Assembly: GCF_900128495.1 (NCBI RefSeq)
Contig: NZ_LT635801.1
Coordinates: 1,375,997-1,439,996 of the forward strand
Direction of reading: 5' to 3'
Length of the DNA: 64,000 nucleotides
Source of the DNA: Bacteroides ilei
GTDB lineage: Bacteria > Bacteroidota > Bacteroidia > Bacteroidales > Bacteroidaceae
Positions within the stretch are counted from its first letter, which is position 1; every line of letters begins with the position of its first letter. Shown one piece after another: positions 9,450-18,339 of this stretch. Under the pieces are notes generated by a model that saw only the letters and a program-made list of their open reading frames with translations, did not search any database and was not told where the DNA came from. The position numbers were made by a program, and so were the translations under genes.

Positions 9450-11255
9450 ATGAGAAATCCAAAGCAAGTATTAAACAATTTATGTGAACACAGCAAAGTT
9501 TCGGGCTACAGGTTCGAAAGGCTGTATCGAAATCTATTCAATGAACAGATGTTTTATGTTGCCTATCAACGTATTTACACTAAGCAAGGCAATATGACAC
9601 CTGGTACTGACGGCAAGACCATTGACCAAATGAGCATTCAAAGAATAGAATCTCTTATAGCAAGTCTCAAAAACGAGACATATCAACCTAATCCGGCAAA
9701 GAGGGTATATATTCCCAAGAAGAACGGTAAAATGCGTCCGTTGGGCATACCCTCCTTTGAAGACAAACTTGTACAGGAGGTGGTAAGAATGATACTTGAA
9801 GCCATATATGAAGGGTATTTTGAATACACCTCACATGGGTTTAGACCTTTCAAAAGCTGCCACACCGCACTATCAAGCATTCAGAAAAGGTTTGTCGGGG
9901 CTAAATGGTTCATCGAGGGAGACATTAAAGGATTCTTCGACAACATAGACCATAGCGTACTGATAAGCATACTTGAAGAAAGAATAAACGATGTTCGCTT
10001 TATTCGCTTGATTAGAAAGTTCCTTAAAGCCGGATATGTAGAACACTGGCAGTTCAATCATACTTATTCGGGAACACCTCAAGGTGGAATCATCAGTCCA
10101 ATACTGGCGAATATCTATCTTGACAAGTTTGATAAGTTCATGAACGAGTATGCCAAGAGGTTCGACAAGGGTAACAAGAGACGGGTAAATCCAGCCTACA
10201 ACCGTATTTGCAACAAAAGAAACTCGCTGAAACGTAAACTGAACGCCGAAATTGACGTGGAGAAAAGGAAAATCCTTATCTCGCAAATCAGAAACATGCG
10301 TACAGAAATGCAACAACTCCCGTATGGGAATGACATGGACGAACAGTACAGACGACTAAAATACGTGAGATATGCTGACGACTTCCTTATAGGGGTTATC
10401 GGCAGTAAAGCCGACTGTGAAGCGATAAAGGCAGACCTCAAAAAGTACATGCAAGAACAACTAAAACTTGAGCTGTCTGAGGAAAAGACCTTAATCACAA
10501 ACGCACAGGACAAGGCAAAATTTCTCGGATATGAAATTTATGTACAACGTTCCGAAAGCAAGGTAAAGAATAGCCTCGGTAGAACGAATCGAATGTTCAA
10601 CGGAAATGTAAGGCTACATGTCCCTACTGAAATTGCAAGGGAGAAACTGCTCGCTATGAATGCTATGGCAATAAAACAAGTCAATGGCAAAGAAATATGG
10701 TGGGCTGAATCCAGAGGCTTCCTAACAAGCATGAAAGAGGAGGATATCATAGCCAGATACAACCTTGAAATAAGAGGGTTCTATAACTACTATTCGATAG
10801 CCAATAACATCTCAGCTGTCGGAGGTACTTTCGGAGGTATCATGAAACGCAGTTGCATTAAAACTCTTGCACACAAACATAACAGTACCATGCGTAAAGA
10901 ATGGAAACGTTATCGTGAAGGGCAGGACTTTGTTGTCCGATATATGGACAACAAGGGTCAAGAAAAGTGCAGGGTATTGTACAATGAGGGGTTCAGAAGA
11001 AAAACTGTCAATGATTTTGCAGAATGTGACCACATGCCGAATACATATTTTCTGCCGCAGGCATCGCTTGTAGAAAGGCTAAATAACGGTGTGTGCGAAC
11101 TTTGCGGAAATAAAGTGCCACTGATAATGCACCATGTCAGAACACTCTGTAAACTGAAAGCAGATACGGAGTGGAATAGATTAATGCTGAAGAGAGGACG
11201 CAAGACATTGGCAGTATGCGAAAAATGCAATACACTGATTCAAAGCTATGTTTAA
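9450..11255 (+). CDS. ltrA: Group II intron reverse transcriptase/maturase with HNH endonuclease
   Basis: 601 aa from ATG 9450; a start at 9408 is also possible. Reverse transcriptase domains run from about residue 30 to 380 with the conserved GFRP block, YSGTPQGGIISP and the catalytic YADD at about 308-311. The maturase X domain follows (GFLTSMKEEDIIARYN... IRGFYNYY). The C-terminus is an HNH domain with CELCG near 549, MHHVRTLCKL and CEKCN. The protein binds its own intron RNA, helps splicing and carries out retrohoming. No frameshift or missing catalytic residue is visible, so the intron looks active. It stops at TAA 11253-11255 before domain V. Confidence 0.92.
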   Translation: MRNPKQVLNNLCEHSKVSGYRFERLYRNLFNEQMFYVAYQRIYTKQGNMTPGTDGKTIDQMSIQRIESLIASLKNETYQPNPAKRVYIPKKNGKMRPLGIPSFEDKLVQEVVRMILEAIYEGYFEYTSHGFRPFKSCHTALSSIQKRFVGAKWFIEGDIKGFFDNIDHSVLISILEERINDVRFIRLIRKFLKAGYVEHWQFNHTYSGTPQGGIISPILANIYLDKFDKFMNEYAKRFDKGNKRRVNPAYNRICNKRNSLKRKLNAEIDVEKRKILISQIRNMRTEMQQLPYGNDMDEQYRRLKYVRYADDFLIGVIGSKADCEAIKADLKKYMQEQLKLELSEEKTLITNAQDKAKFLGYEIYVQRSESKVKNSLGRTNRMFNGNVRLHVPTEIAREKLLAMNAMAIKQVNGKEIWWAESRGFLTSMKEEDIIARYNLEIRGFYNYYSIANNISAVGGTFGGIMKRSCIKTLAHKHNSTMRKEWKRYREGQDFVVRYMDNKGQEKCRVLYNEGFRRKTVNDFAECDHMPNTYFLPQASLVERLNNGVCELCGNKVPLIMHHVRTLCKLKADTEWNRLMLKRGRKTLAVCEKCNTLIQSYV

Positions 11256-11280
11256 CAGAAAATTGACATTACCAACGGAA

Positions 11281-11374
11281 AGCCGAATACATGGAGACAT
11301 GTACGTTCGGTTTGGAGGCAGGTATGGGGAAACCTATCGCCGAAAGACGACAAGGCGTCCCATACCGAGCCTAC
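11281..11374 (+). ncRNA. Group II intron domains V and VI
   Basis: Domain V is the hairpin starting AGCCG at 11281, with the arm ACATG, tetraloop GAGA and return CATGT ending CGGTT near 11312. Domain VI follows with stem GGTATGGG paired to CCCATACC, closed at its base by AGGC/GCCT; the unpaired A at 11368 is the expected lariat branch point. These are the catalytic and branching parts of the ribozyme. Confidence 0.8.
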
Positions 11375-12864
11375 TGCTCCTGCATTGTGAGAACGAAGGG
11401 TACAAGATTCCCCGTTTCTGTACGTTCGACTGTGTGCAGCGGCTCAACAAGCCCGGTAAGGACGGACAAGAACTGCCAAGGGTATCTGTGCTGAAAGGTG
11501 AGAAATCCTTTCCCGTGATGCTGACCACATTCACCTGCATACACAAGGAAACAAAGGAAAAAATCAAGTATGACGATTACAAGAAGCTCTCCAACGAGGA
11601 GAAGGCGCAATACAATGTTTATCCCCGTATGCAGGTGTTCCGGGTGTTCAATGTCGCCCAGACCAACTTGCGGGAGGCACGACCGGAGTTGTGGGAGCAG
11701 TTGGAGGTAGAGAACGGGAAAAGGGTCGAAAACGGCGAACATTTCAGTTTCGTGCCCGTCGATACGATGATTCGGGACAAGCTTTGGATTTGTCCCATCA
11801 AACCGAAACATCAGGACGAAGCATACTACTCGATTACGAGAAACGAGATAATCGTGCCCGAAAAAGAACAGTTCCAGTCCGGAGAAGCCTTTTACGGAAC
11901 GCTGTTTCATGAAATGGTCCACTCCACCGGCGCCGAGGGTGTTCTCGACCGTCTCCAGCCGACATCTTTCGGCTCGAAAGAGTATGCCCGCGAGGAACTG
12001 GTGGCCGAACTCGGCAGTGCACTGATCGCACAACGCTATGGCATGACCAAGCATATCAAGGAAGACAGTTGCGCATACCTCAAAGGGTGGCTCGATGAAT
12101 TGAAGGAATCGCCACAGTTTATCAAGACGACGCTTCTGGACGTGAAAAGGGCTTCGTCAATCGTTACCCAAAAGGTGGATAAGATTGCACAGGAGTTGGA
12201 ACAAAATGTTACTGAAGAGCAAGAGAACAAACACTCGACCAAGGAACGTATCTTTTACGCATCGGTGGCTTATCTCCAATCTACCGATGACACGACGCAA
12301 CTGGACGAATTGAAGGACAAAGGCGACTACAAGGGATTGCTGGCACTCGCCAAGGAGTATTACGACGGCAACGGTATGGACGAGCAGCATACATTCGCTT
12401 CTCCCCTCCAGAACCGGGGAGATGATCTGCTAATCGAGGATAAAGACTTTGCCGTAGTGTACAACGGAAGTGTCGGGGGCACTTACGACATCATGCTGAA
12501 GTACACGGAGCAGGAGGTACGAGACCATATCCGGCGTTACGGAACCGACCACGCCAGCGATGATGTGAAAGAGGTGGCCAAGGATATGGCGGCGGAAGAG
12601 TTCGATGTCCTGAAACATCAGAAACTCCCGATGTTCGAGATGCCGAACGGAAAACATCTGTTCGTCTGGTATAACAGGGAAACCGACACGCTCGATGCCG
12701 GACCGTTTACCGGTACGGATATACCCGACAGACACCGCTTCGCTTACGACCATTGTCAGTCGATGGAGGCCAACCTGCAAAGCGTGAACGAGAAACTGGG
12801 CGAAATGGAGGAGTATCAGGGTGAAGTGCAAGAGGAAAGCTACATCAGCGGTCTGCACCGATAA
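11375..12864 (+). CDS. ArdC-like zincin gene, exon 2
   Basis: Continues the gene begun at 8686 after splicing (196 + 1490 nt = 561 codons plus stop). It encodes the rest of the DUF1738-type domain (GYKIPRFCTFD, MQVFRVFNVAQT), then a zinc metalloprotease-like core with HEMVHSTG and a downstream EELVAELGSA, the zincin pattern of ArdC proteins. The last 160 residues are an acidic, Glu-rich extension ending YISGLHR. An ATG at 11248 lies inside the intron and is not the true start. The predicted role is anti-restriction and ssDNA protection on entry. Confidence 0.8.
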
Positions 12865-12871
12865 CGGAAAC

Positions 12872-12912
12872 GAATGTGAGGTGGCTTCACTTCAACGCTA
12901 CCTCACATTCTT
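12872..12912. terminator. Bidirectional terminator-like hairpin
   Basis: GAATGTGAGGT 12872-12882 pairs perfectly with ACCTCACATTC 12900-12910 around a 17-nt loop. It lies between the convergent ArdC-like gene (+) and the 12923 gene (-). Confidence 0.65.
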
Positions 12913-12922
12913 ATACATTACA

Positions 12923-13291
12923 TTAAGACAACAGTTTGTCAATCATTGACTGTAGCTGTGACATATCGCAATATTGATTGATACCACCGGTATAATCCTT
13001 TGCGTGCCGGGCGGTCCGTATCAGGAACGAATCAAGTTCTATTTTTACCCCACCGTCCATCCGCGCATCCGAAGAATGGCTTATGTACACGAATTTACCG
13101 TTACGCTCAATAAAGCAACTTGTAAGGTAATGCCCCTTGCTCTCGGCTACAACTGCCGCATCCACGGCTTTTGCATATTTGGATATTTCACTCAACAACG
13201 CCGTTTGGAAGTTATTGTATTCCTTTGATACATAACCCCCTGCATCTGCAAGGACAGAAAATTGCCATTTGGTATAAAAAGTCTGTGTCAT
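12923..13291 (-). CDS. Hypothetical ICE protein, 122 aa
   Basis: Soluble 122-aa product starting MTQTFYTKWQFSVLAD; no membrane segment or known motif. The sequence alternates short strands and helices and ends in a Gln/Met/Ile-rich helix. It lies downstream of the element-A operon on the same strand but is separated from it by a transposase remnant (13386-13553), so it may have lost its original promoter. Function unknown. Confidence 0.55.
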   Translation of the reverse strand: MTQTFYTKWQFSVLADAGGYVSKEYNNFQTALLSEISKYAKAVDAAVVAESKGHYLTSCFIERNGKFVYISHSSDARMDGGVKIELDSFLIRTARHAKDYTGGINQYCDMSQLQSMIDKLLS

Positions 13292-13385
13292 ATTCTTTCA
13301 ATTCTAATTCTGTAAATAAATTAGGCACATAGCAATAAAAGCATTGAATTTATAGTATTCAATTAACGACATTTAAGCAATTACC

Positions 13386-13553
13386 ATGATATTTTCAGAG
13401 ACCAAAGTTACGGAGATTTATCGTATGGCAGATGATTTTTGCAAAGAAATTGCTCAATTTCGGGGAAAATATATGGTTGAAGATAAAGATATTGAATATT
13501 CTATGCCCCGCTCCTTTAATATAACTTTATTTTCAACTCCCTTTCTACCATAA
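13386..13553 (+). pseudogene. IS982-type transposase N-terminal remnant
   Basis: The 55-codon ORF starts MIFSETKVTEIYRMADD and continues through KYMVEDKDIEYSM, which matches, from memory, the beginning of Bacteroides IS982-family transposases. The similarity ends after about 38 codons and the rest of the gene is absent. A second fragment of the same gene, inverted, lies at 39999-40140. I see no intact terminal repeats. Confidence 0.55.
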
Positions 13554-13634
13554 CAACATACTGTTTTTTGAAAGAAGCCCGCCATTGATGTATGTTTTTC
13601 AAAGACGGGCAACTGGCTATATTTTGAATTATAC

Positions 13635-13919
13635 TCACGTTAAATAGCTTTCCCAGTTCTCTTTGTCGATAGTTAATTTGTTCATTTCCCAATCATATTC
13701 CACTTCCGGCATATCAGCATAAGGGAAATACACGGTATAGCCTATCTGTCCATAGGAGCAATGTAGCGGTATGACGCAAATTTCCTGACCACAATAAGGT
13801 TGTGGGCAACAATATTTCTTCCAATCGAAACGGCCTGCAACTATATTGCAGCAAAGTAATTTTAGAGCCATTATACCTTTCCAACTCTGAAAATCTGTCT
13901 TACAACTTGTCCTTTCCAT
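13635..13919 (-). CDS. Hypothetical small protein, 94 aa
   Basis: Starts MERTSCKTDFQ; contains six Cys (for example CCNIVAG and KKYCCPQPYCGQ), giving a possible metal-binding cluster at about residues 23-47, then an aromatic C-terminus ending ENWESYLT. Last gene of a three-gene minus-strand group (13635, 13932, 14128) preceded by structured element A. No recognised family; the cysteine spacing does not match a standard zinc ribbon. Confidence 0.5.
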   Translation of the reverse strand: MERTSCKTDFQSWKGIMALKLLCCNIVAGRFDWKKYCCPQPYCGQEICVIPLHCSYGQIGYTVYFPYADMPEVEYDWEMNKLTIDKENWESYLT

Positions 13920-13931
13920 AATGAATATTAT

Positions 13932-14126
13932 TTAATGTGCTATGTTATAATAAATTTCGGGTTCACTCGATACATTGTAGATGTAATTGCCGCAACGTAC
14001 CAAAAGGGCGTTTTTGCCATAATACAGTTCTTTCATTCCGGCGATGCTTCCTGTCCTGTGGAAATTTGGAAAGCGGCTTATTCCTGCCCTTTCCGCATCT
14101 TTTGTGTAAAGTGTTTTCATTCTCAT
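13932..14126 (-). CDS. Hypothetical small protein, 64 aa
   Basis: 64 aa, basic N-terminus (MRMKTLYTKDAERAGISRF) and a Tyr-rich end. Separated by 1 nt from the upstream 14128 gene and 12 nt from the downstream 13635 gene, a tight operon layout. No recognisable domain. Confidence 0.5.
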   Translation of the reverse strand: MRMKTLYTKDAERAGISRFPNFHRTGSIAGMKELYYGKNALLVRCGNYIYNVSSEPEIYYNIAH

Positions 14127-14127
14127 G

Positions 14128-14472
14128 CTATTGCTTTTTTAATGTTTCATACAGGGTTTCTATCATTTTCTCGGCTTCTTCCATATCGGTTACGATGTCT
14201 TTGATGTAGTAGGGTGCACCGTTTTTGCCGTGCCCGTCATTGCCTATCCACAGGTAGGCTTCATAGTCGGGGTCGAAACCTTCGTAGAAATTTTCCAGTC
14301 CGCACAGAAACCCGTCGAAATCCCCGTCTTTCATTTCAACAGAGACGTTGAAGTCCTGCCCTTTGGGCGTATATTGCTGAAAATCGAACACCACGCTATT
14401 TTCGTGCTTCGTTGTCGATACTTGCCAGCCCAATCCTGTGGCTACTGCGATAATTTGTTCTGTTGTTGTCAT
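14128..14472 (-). CDS. Hypothetical acidic protein, 114 aa, first gene of operon A
   Basis: 114 aa starting MTTTEQIIAVATGLGW; acidic, with VVFDFQQYTPKGQDF, FEGFDPDYEAYLWIG-like sequence and a C-terminal amphipathic helix (DMEEAEKMIETLYETLKKQ). It resembles the small anonymous proteins often found in Bacteroides ICE leading-type operons. Element A lies immediately upstream, so expression during DNA entry is likely if the ssDNA-promoter model is right. Function unknown. Confidence 0.6.
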   Translation of the reverse strand: MTTTEQIIAVATGLGWQVSTTKHENSVVFDFQQYTPKGQDFNVSVEMKDGDFDGFLCGLENFYEGFDPDYEAYLWIGNDGHGKNGAPYYIKDIVTDMEEAEKMIETLYETLKKQ

Positions 14473-14496
14473 CGTTTCGTTTTTTTATTTCCCTTT

Positions 14497-14728
14497 GTTC
14501 CGAGCTTTTCAGCCTGCCGCAGGGTCGGTTTTTATGTGCGATACCCGACGGCGGAAGCAAGAACCGCGAACAAGGAACCGCCGATGAAATTTTATGAAAT
14601 ACCGAAATCTGTGATTCCGGAAAGTTTTCGTCAAATTTCAGCAAGGTAGCTCTGCGATACTTGGTCTGCCGTTCGTCCGCCGTACCTTTGCACGGTAAAA
14701 ACAGTCTGTGGCGGTGACGAGCTTCGAG
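14497..14728 (-). promoter_or_regulatory. Element A: long imperfect hairpin with embedded promoter motif (candidate ssDNA promoter)
   Basis: The left arm contains GGTTTTTATGTGCGATACCC then CGGCGGA; the right arm contains TCCGCCG, TACCTTTG (14683-14690), GCACGGTAAAAAC. Paired blocks: GTTTTTA with TAAAAAC, GTGC with GCAC, CGGCGGA with TCCGCCG. The -7 motif lies opposite unpaired GATACCC. A TTG at 14661-14663 lies 19 nt before the TA. The motif is on the plus strand although the gene it precedes (14128) is on the minus strand. Confidence 0.65.
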
Positions 14729-14858
14729 GAAATGATAATCCGACGGTATAAAAGGGAGAAGCAAACTATAAACGTCCTGCCTGCTCATGGCATATAAATG
14801 GCTGATTCAATGTAGTTCGCTACCTACAAAAGTATGCGGCAACGGCCGGAATATAAAC

Positions 14859-14886
14859 AACCACCTGTCCCGATTGGCAGGTGGTT
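14859..14886 (-). terminator. Terminator-like hairpin after pcfJ
   Basis: AACCACCTG 14859-14867 pairs with CAGGTGGTT 14878-14886 around a 10-nt loop, 19 nt past the pcfJ-like stop (14905) on the minus strand. The following T-rich tract on that strand is short. Confidence 0.55.
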
Positions 14887-14904
14887 GACCGACAGCAGCC
14901 GGTA

Positions 14905-16170
14905 TCAGGCGGCCATACGCTTTCGGACAAGTGCGATGTTCTTATGCACAAGGTTCATAATCCGTTTATGGTATTTCGTATTTTTGTTACACAGCCCTCT
15001 CGACTGCAGCACCTTGAATGTTTCGAGGCTCAACTCAACGGTCTCGACCCTCTTGTTTTCTATCCGTGCGGAGAATACCAGCGTATCCGGTTTGAGGTAA
15101 TATTCGCACTGTCCTACGCAGTGATGTAATGCATTGCCCTCGTCGTAGTAGGCTTCCACGCTGTCCAGTACACGGACGACTATCGTCCCATCCGTGAACT
15201 CCAGACCGAAGAACTTGCCTTTCAACTCCCTGAAACGTGCCTCGTTTTCCCTCGCCCGTTTCATCTGCTCCATGCGTTTTTCCTGTTCTTGGAGAATACG
15301 CACCTTGTTCTGGTACTTGTCGTGTTCGGCTTTCAAATCGACAGGGCAGACATAGTGGGCGTTGTGCAAGTCTTTGCCGCACCTGTCGAGCATACGGAGA
15401 TAATCTGCCCATATTCCCATGCCCTTTATCCGATACTTCTGGCGTAACACGATTTTGTAGGATGACCAACATAAATCCAAATCCTGTGCGTGGTCTATAA
15501 AATACTTGAGGTCGCGTTTGCGTCCGCTTTTGAGTATCGTTTCCACACGGCTGTCCGACAGCAGGGCTTTCATCAGTTTTTGCGGGGCGATGTCTGAAAA
15601 CGAACCTTTCAAGCCGTTACGCCGTAACTTCGGAATAACCGTGTATTTCGGATAGACATAGCAGTCGGCAATGTGGCGATACACATAGTTATCATTCCGC
15701 AGTTCCAGCCCCGACCCGTATAGAAAACAATCCAAGTAACGTCCCATTGCCCGTTGTAAGGCCGTCAGAGCGGTTTTCCCGTTCTCGTCCATCCAATACC
15801 TCGCCACTTCGCACACGTCCGTCCGAGCTTTCCGGCTTTTGTGATAATAAACGGTCATTCTGAAAATCCGCTGTACCTGAAATCCGTCCTGCGTGGTGAT
15901 GACGGAAAAATAACTTTTCTCGTCCGTCTTGCGGCAAAGCGTGTCTTTGAGCGTCAGTTTGGCATGGCAGTTCGGACAATGGCAATGTTTAGTTTTCGTC
16001 TCGTTCCACCGATATCCGCAATCAAGGCAGGTCGTCCGTCCGCTGGGGGTACGAAAAGCATAATGTCTGACGGTATGCCGGAACGCCCATTCTGTCTGCT
16101 TCTCTGTGATAGGCAGCAACCGCCCATTGGCGGCTGCTACCCGTTGTTGGAATTTCGTCCGTGCTTTCAT
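14905..16170 (-). CDS. pcfJ: PcfJ-like protein
   Basis: 421 aa. The N-terminus has a zinc ribbon (CLDC at 48-51, CPNC at 65-68). The C-terminal third carries the PcfJ signature: NALHHCVGQCEYYLKPDT followed by VETVELSLETFKVLQSRG. PcfJ and PcfK are named from the enterococcal conjugative plasmid pCF10 and are widespread in Bacteroides ICEs; their biochemical role is not established. Its start is 2 nt beyond the pcfK stop, so the two are probably co-translated. The operon is preceded by element B. Confidence 0.85.
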   Translation of the reverse strand: MKARTKFQQRVAAANGRLLPITEKQTEWAFRHTVRHYAFRTPSGRTTCLDCGYRWNETKTKHCHCPNCHAKLTLKDTLCRKTDEKSYFSVITTQDGFQVQRIFRMTVYYHKSRKARTDVCEVARYWMDENGKTALTALQRAMGRYLDCFLYGSGLELRNDNYVYRHIADCYVYPKYTVIPKLRRNGLKGSFSDIAPQKLMKALLSDSRVETILKSGRKRDLKYFIDHAQDLDLCWSSYKIVLRQKYRIKGMGIWADYLRMLDRCGKDLHNAHYVCPVDLKAEHDKYQNKVRILQEQEKRMEQMKRARENEARFRELKGKFFGLEFTDGTIVVRVLDSVEAYYDEGNALHHCVGQCEYYLKPDTLVFSARIENKRVETVELSLETFKVLQSRGLCNKNTKYHKRIMNLVHKNIALVRKRMAA

Positions 16171-16172
16171 GG

Positions 16173-16598
16173 TCAGAAATCAAAAAGTGAAAGTTCTGTT
16201 TGGTTGCTCTGTGCAGCTTTGGCAGTCGGCTTCGGCTTGCTGTGGCGTTGCTGTATCTTGCGCATTTCTTCCTCCTGATAGGCTTTCAGCGCGTCTTTTC
16301 GAGCCTGTGCCTTTTCTTCTTCGGTCAGTTCTACCTTGTGATTGACCACGACACCGCAGCTAATGGGGTTTCCCACGTCGATGTTGTCTTCATCATAGTA
16401 GTGAATGGCGAGCGACCACACTTCGTCGTCAGTCATTCCGCAACAGCCGCTTGCCTTGACTTGGTTGAGAATGAACGTGATACAATCGTCCAAGTTCTTG
16501 CTCTCTTTGGCATACGACGCGGCAAAAAGTTTGTCCGTCCGTGCCTTTTCGTCCAAGTATTCCTTGATAGTCTGTTTGAAATGTTCCGTACCTTTCAT
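16173..16598 (-). CDS. pcfK: PcfK-like protein
   Basis: 141 aa. Matches the PcfK-like family: MKGTEHFKQTIKEYLDEKA at the start, then LDDCITFILNQVKASGC, EVWSLAIHYYDEDNI and a Lys/Gln-rich tail ending ELSLFDF. Middle gene of the three-gene group 16616-16173-14905. The C-terminal SLFDF motif is a short hydrophobic peptide after a disordered tail, of the kind that can bind a sliding clamp or partner protein; that is speculation. Confidence 0.85.
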   Translation of the reverse strand: MKGTEHFKQTIKEYLDEKARTDKLFAASYAKESKNLDDCITFILNQVKASGCCGMTDDEVWSLAIHYYDEDNIDVGNPISCGVVVNHKVELTEEEKAQARKDALKAYQEEEMRKIQQRHSKPKPTAKAAQSNQTELSLFDF

Positions 16599-16615
16599 CG
16601 TTCTGCATTTTGAGG

Positions 16616-17101
16616 TTAAAAATGATAGTCGATAACACCGCCGATATAGAGTAGCGTGCCGGGTTCAAATTCGCATACCTGTCGCAGGAACTCGTAGGAT
16701 TGCTCGGCGTGGGATTGCAATCCCTCTTCGTCCATGTAGAACCAGTAGGCGGTATCGAGCGGGTTTTTCAGAAATTTCTCGAGCTGATAGACCGGGCCAA
16801 TCCATTCTTGCACGCTTTCGGGGGTAACGGCTTCCGCCCTGCTTCGAATGTCTGCGACAAAATCTTCTCTCCATTGTGCCGCACCACCATTGTATCGTAT
16901 GGTATCGTCGGAAACAAACTCGAACATGCCTTTGGGCAGAATATTGTTTACCAAGTTGTCGATATGGTACTGGCGTTCTTCGTCGTCAATCTCGGCGCAA
17001 TAATCGAAAAAGCTGTCATCGCCTTGCATGAGGGTGTCCTCGTTCAGGTAGTTGTCCTTGTCCACTCGGGTTCGAGTAATTTGAAAAATCTTGCTGTGCA
17101 T
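16616..17101 (-). CDS. Hypothetical ICE protein, first gene of the pcfKJ operon
   Basis: 161 aa from ATG at 17101 (MHSKIFQITRTRVDKDNYLNE). A longer frame runs upstream to 17329 but would pass through element B, so it is rejected. The protein is acidic and soluble with a YHIDNLVNNILP segment and ends LLYIGGVIDYHF. It is conserved in position ahead of pcfK-like genes in my memory of Bacteroides ICEs, but I know no function. Confidence 0.65.
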   Translation of the reverse strand: MHSKIFQITRTRVDKDNYLNEDTLMQGDDSFFDYCAEIDDEERQYHIDNLVNNILPKGMFEFVSDDTIRYNGGAAQWREDFVADIRSRAEAVTPESVQEWIGPVYQLEKFLKNPLDTAYWFYMDEEGLQSHAEQSYEFLRQVCEFEPGTLLYIGGVIDYHF

Positions 17102-17165
17102 AACCTTGAATTTTAATTTGTTGAACTTGCTTTTCTTTTCCCTCCCTTCGGAAGCCTTTCGGCTT

Positions 17166-17405
17166 TCCTTGCCGGGAGAGATTTTACATGCAAGCCAGAC
17201 AGCGGGAAAAGGACGGAAAGGCAAGCAAACGGCCGAGAATTTCACGGAATACCCAACCCGACATGCCCGTGCCTGTCGGGGAACTGAAAGGCCATCTTTG
17301 ATTTGCGGAAGGCTGCCGGGCAAATTCAAGAGCCGTTAGCACAGTGGTGCTTGACGCCGGACGACCGCTGTACCTTTGCATGGGAAAATCTAACCGGCGA
17401 GGGAG
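17166..17405 (-). promoter_or_regulatory. Element B: long imperfect hairpin with embedded promoter motif (candidate ssDNA promoter)
   Basis: Paired blocks: GCCGG 17171-17175 with CCGGC 17394-17398; AGATTTT 17179-17185 with AAAATCT 17385-17391; CATGCAA 17187-17193 with TTGCATG 17376-17382; CAGCGG 17200-17205 with CCGCTG 17365-17370. TACCTTTG lies at 17371-17378; its TACC half faces an unpaired GCCAGA, a bubble at the -7 position. A TTG at 17351-17353 is 17 nt upstream of it. Pairing continues inward through AACGGC and GAATTT blocks. Confidence 0.75.
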
Positions 17406-17435
17406 CGACGACAAGATAGTAAGAGGAATGTAATA

Positions 17436-17545
17436 TGGTTAGAATAACCACATAAAAAAGTGGCAAATTGTTTGTGAATTGATATAGCCCTGTTATTGTT
17501 AAATTCAGCGTACCATTTTGTTGTATGGTAATAAAGTAGTATTTG
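17436..17545 (+). promoter_or_regulatory. Promoter and palindromic operators of the antitoxin-like gene
   Basis: Palindrome 1: TGGTTA 17436-17441, GAA, TAACCA 17445-17450. Palindrome 2: TACCAT 17511-17516 and ATGGTA 17525-17530 with an 8-bp spacer. A -7-like TAGTATTTGC follows at 17536-17545, about 15 nt before the ATG. Palindromes beside the core promoter fit autoregulation, as is usual for toxin-antitoxin operons. Confidence 0.5.
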
Positions 17546-17561
17546 CATAAAATTAATGATT

Positions 17562-17729
17562 ATGGTTATAACGATTAAGAATATTCCGGTTTTGGAAGGT
17601 GCTACGGCAGAAGATTTCGTGCGTAATGCAGAAAAGAATGCCGTAAAGGTAACTCCACAGTTGTCCGTGGCGGCCAAGAAACGGCTACAAAAGGTATTGG
17701 AGAAATCCCGTTCATTCCGATTCAACTAA
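17562..17729 (+). CDS. Small antitoxin-like protein, 55 aa
   Basis: 55 aa (MVITIKNIPVLEGATAEDF... to SRSFRFN); an in-frame ATG at 17556 would add two residues. It has a short N-terminal strand and a basic C-terminal helix (VAAKKRLQKVLEKSR). It stops 2 nt before the ATG of a decayed GNAT acetyltransferase gene and has palindromic operators, so it looks like the antitoxin of a GNAT-type toxin pair. I do not recognise a named antitoxin family. Confidence 0.5.
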   Translation: MVITIKNIPVLEGATAEDFVRNAEKNAVKVTPQLSVAAKKRLQKVLEKSRSFRFN

Positions 17730-17731
17730 CA

Positions 17732-18324
17732 ATGAACGGGATTTCTTTATACGATGATTGCGTCATGCTTGCCTATACAGGGAAGTGCGGGAAAAGTGTC
17801 TCCCTTTCACTTGCGGCGAGGATGATCTTGATGATTTTTTCCTTCATGATGCCGATTTATATGCGGATGAACTTTTAGGGAAAACTTAATGTTGGGTGAC
17901 GACTGAATTTCCGCACCGTATTGTAGCGTTGTTTACCTTGGCTAATGACAGCATCAAGACCAAATTAATCTCTTCCAATGACAAAAATCGTTTGTAACGT
18001 AATATCGTAAACCCAAAACGTGGGCGTAGCTACCCGGCTGTACTGATAGGAAGACTGGGGGTAAACCGGGAATATCAGGGCACACCGAGCCATGTAGGAC
18101 AGCAACTGATGACCTTTATAAAAGACTGGTTCCGTCACGAGGACAATAAAACGGGATGCCGCTTTATCGTAGTGGATGCGTACAACGAGGAAAGGGTGCT
18201 TAAGTATTACGACAAAAACGGCTTTCTTCCTCTATACAAGACAGAAGAGATAGAAAAGCAATATTATGACATTCCACAAGACGCACCTTTGAAAACGCGC
18301 TTGCCATATAAAGGACTGATATAA
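17732..18324 (+). pseudogene. Decayed GNAT acetyltransferase (toxin-like) gene
   Basis: The ATG at 17732 opens NGISLYDDCVMLAYTG, then the homologous frame shifts by one base near 17800-17815 into PFTCGEDDLDDFFLHDADLY. In that frame TAA occurs at 17887-17889 and 17995-17997, after which the acetyl-CoA-binding region is readable (VLIGRLGVNREYQG... GQQLMTFIKDWF) through VVDAYNEERVLKYYDKNGF to TAA 18322-18324. One frameshift and two stops mean no functional enzyme is made. Family GNAT toxins acetylate charged tRNAs; here the toxin is lost while the small upstream ORF is intact. Confidence 0.75.
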
Positions 18325-18339
18325 CTTGAATTTGACAGA

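Larger units (their letters stand above)
8882..11374 (+). mobile_element. Group II intron with LtrA-type ORF, 2493 bp, sense orientation
   Basis: The 5' end GTGCGTCCAGAATGG fits the group II consensus. The 3' end ...GAGCCTAC falls at 11374, with a likely branch-point A at 11368, 7 nt from the end. A hairpin with stem ATTCC 9163-9167 and GGAAT 9177-9181 exposes GCATTA 9171-9176 as EBS1; it pairs with exon bases TGATGC 8876-8881 with one G-U pair. GCATT 9080-9084 is a candidate EBS2 pairing with AATGC 8869-8873. Domain V and VI lie at 11281-11374. Excision joins the ArdC-like exons in frame, so this intron should be tolerated by its host gene. Confidence 0.9.
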
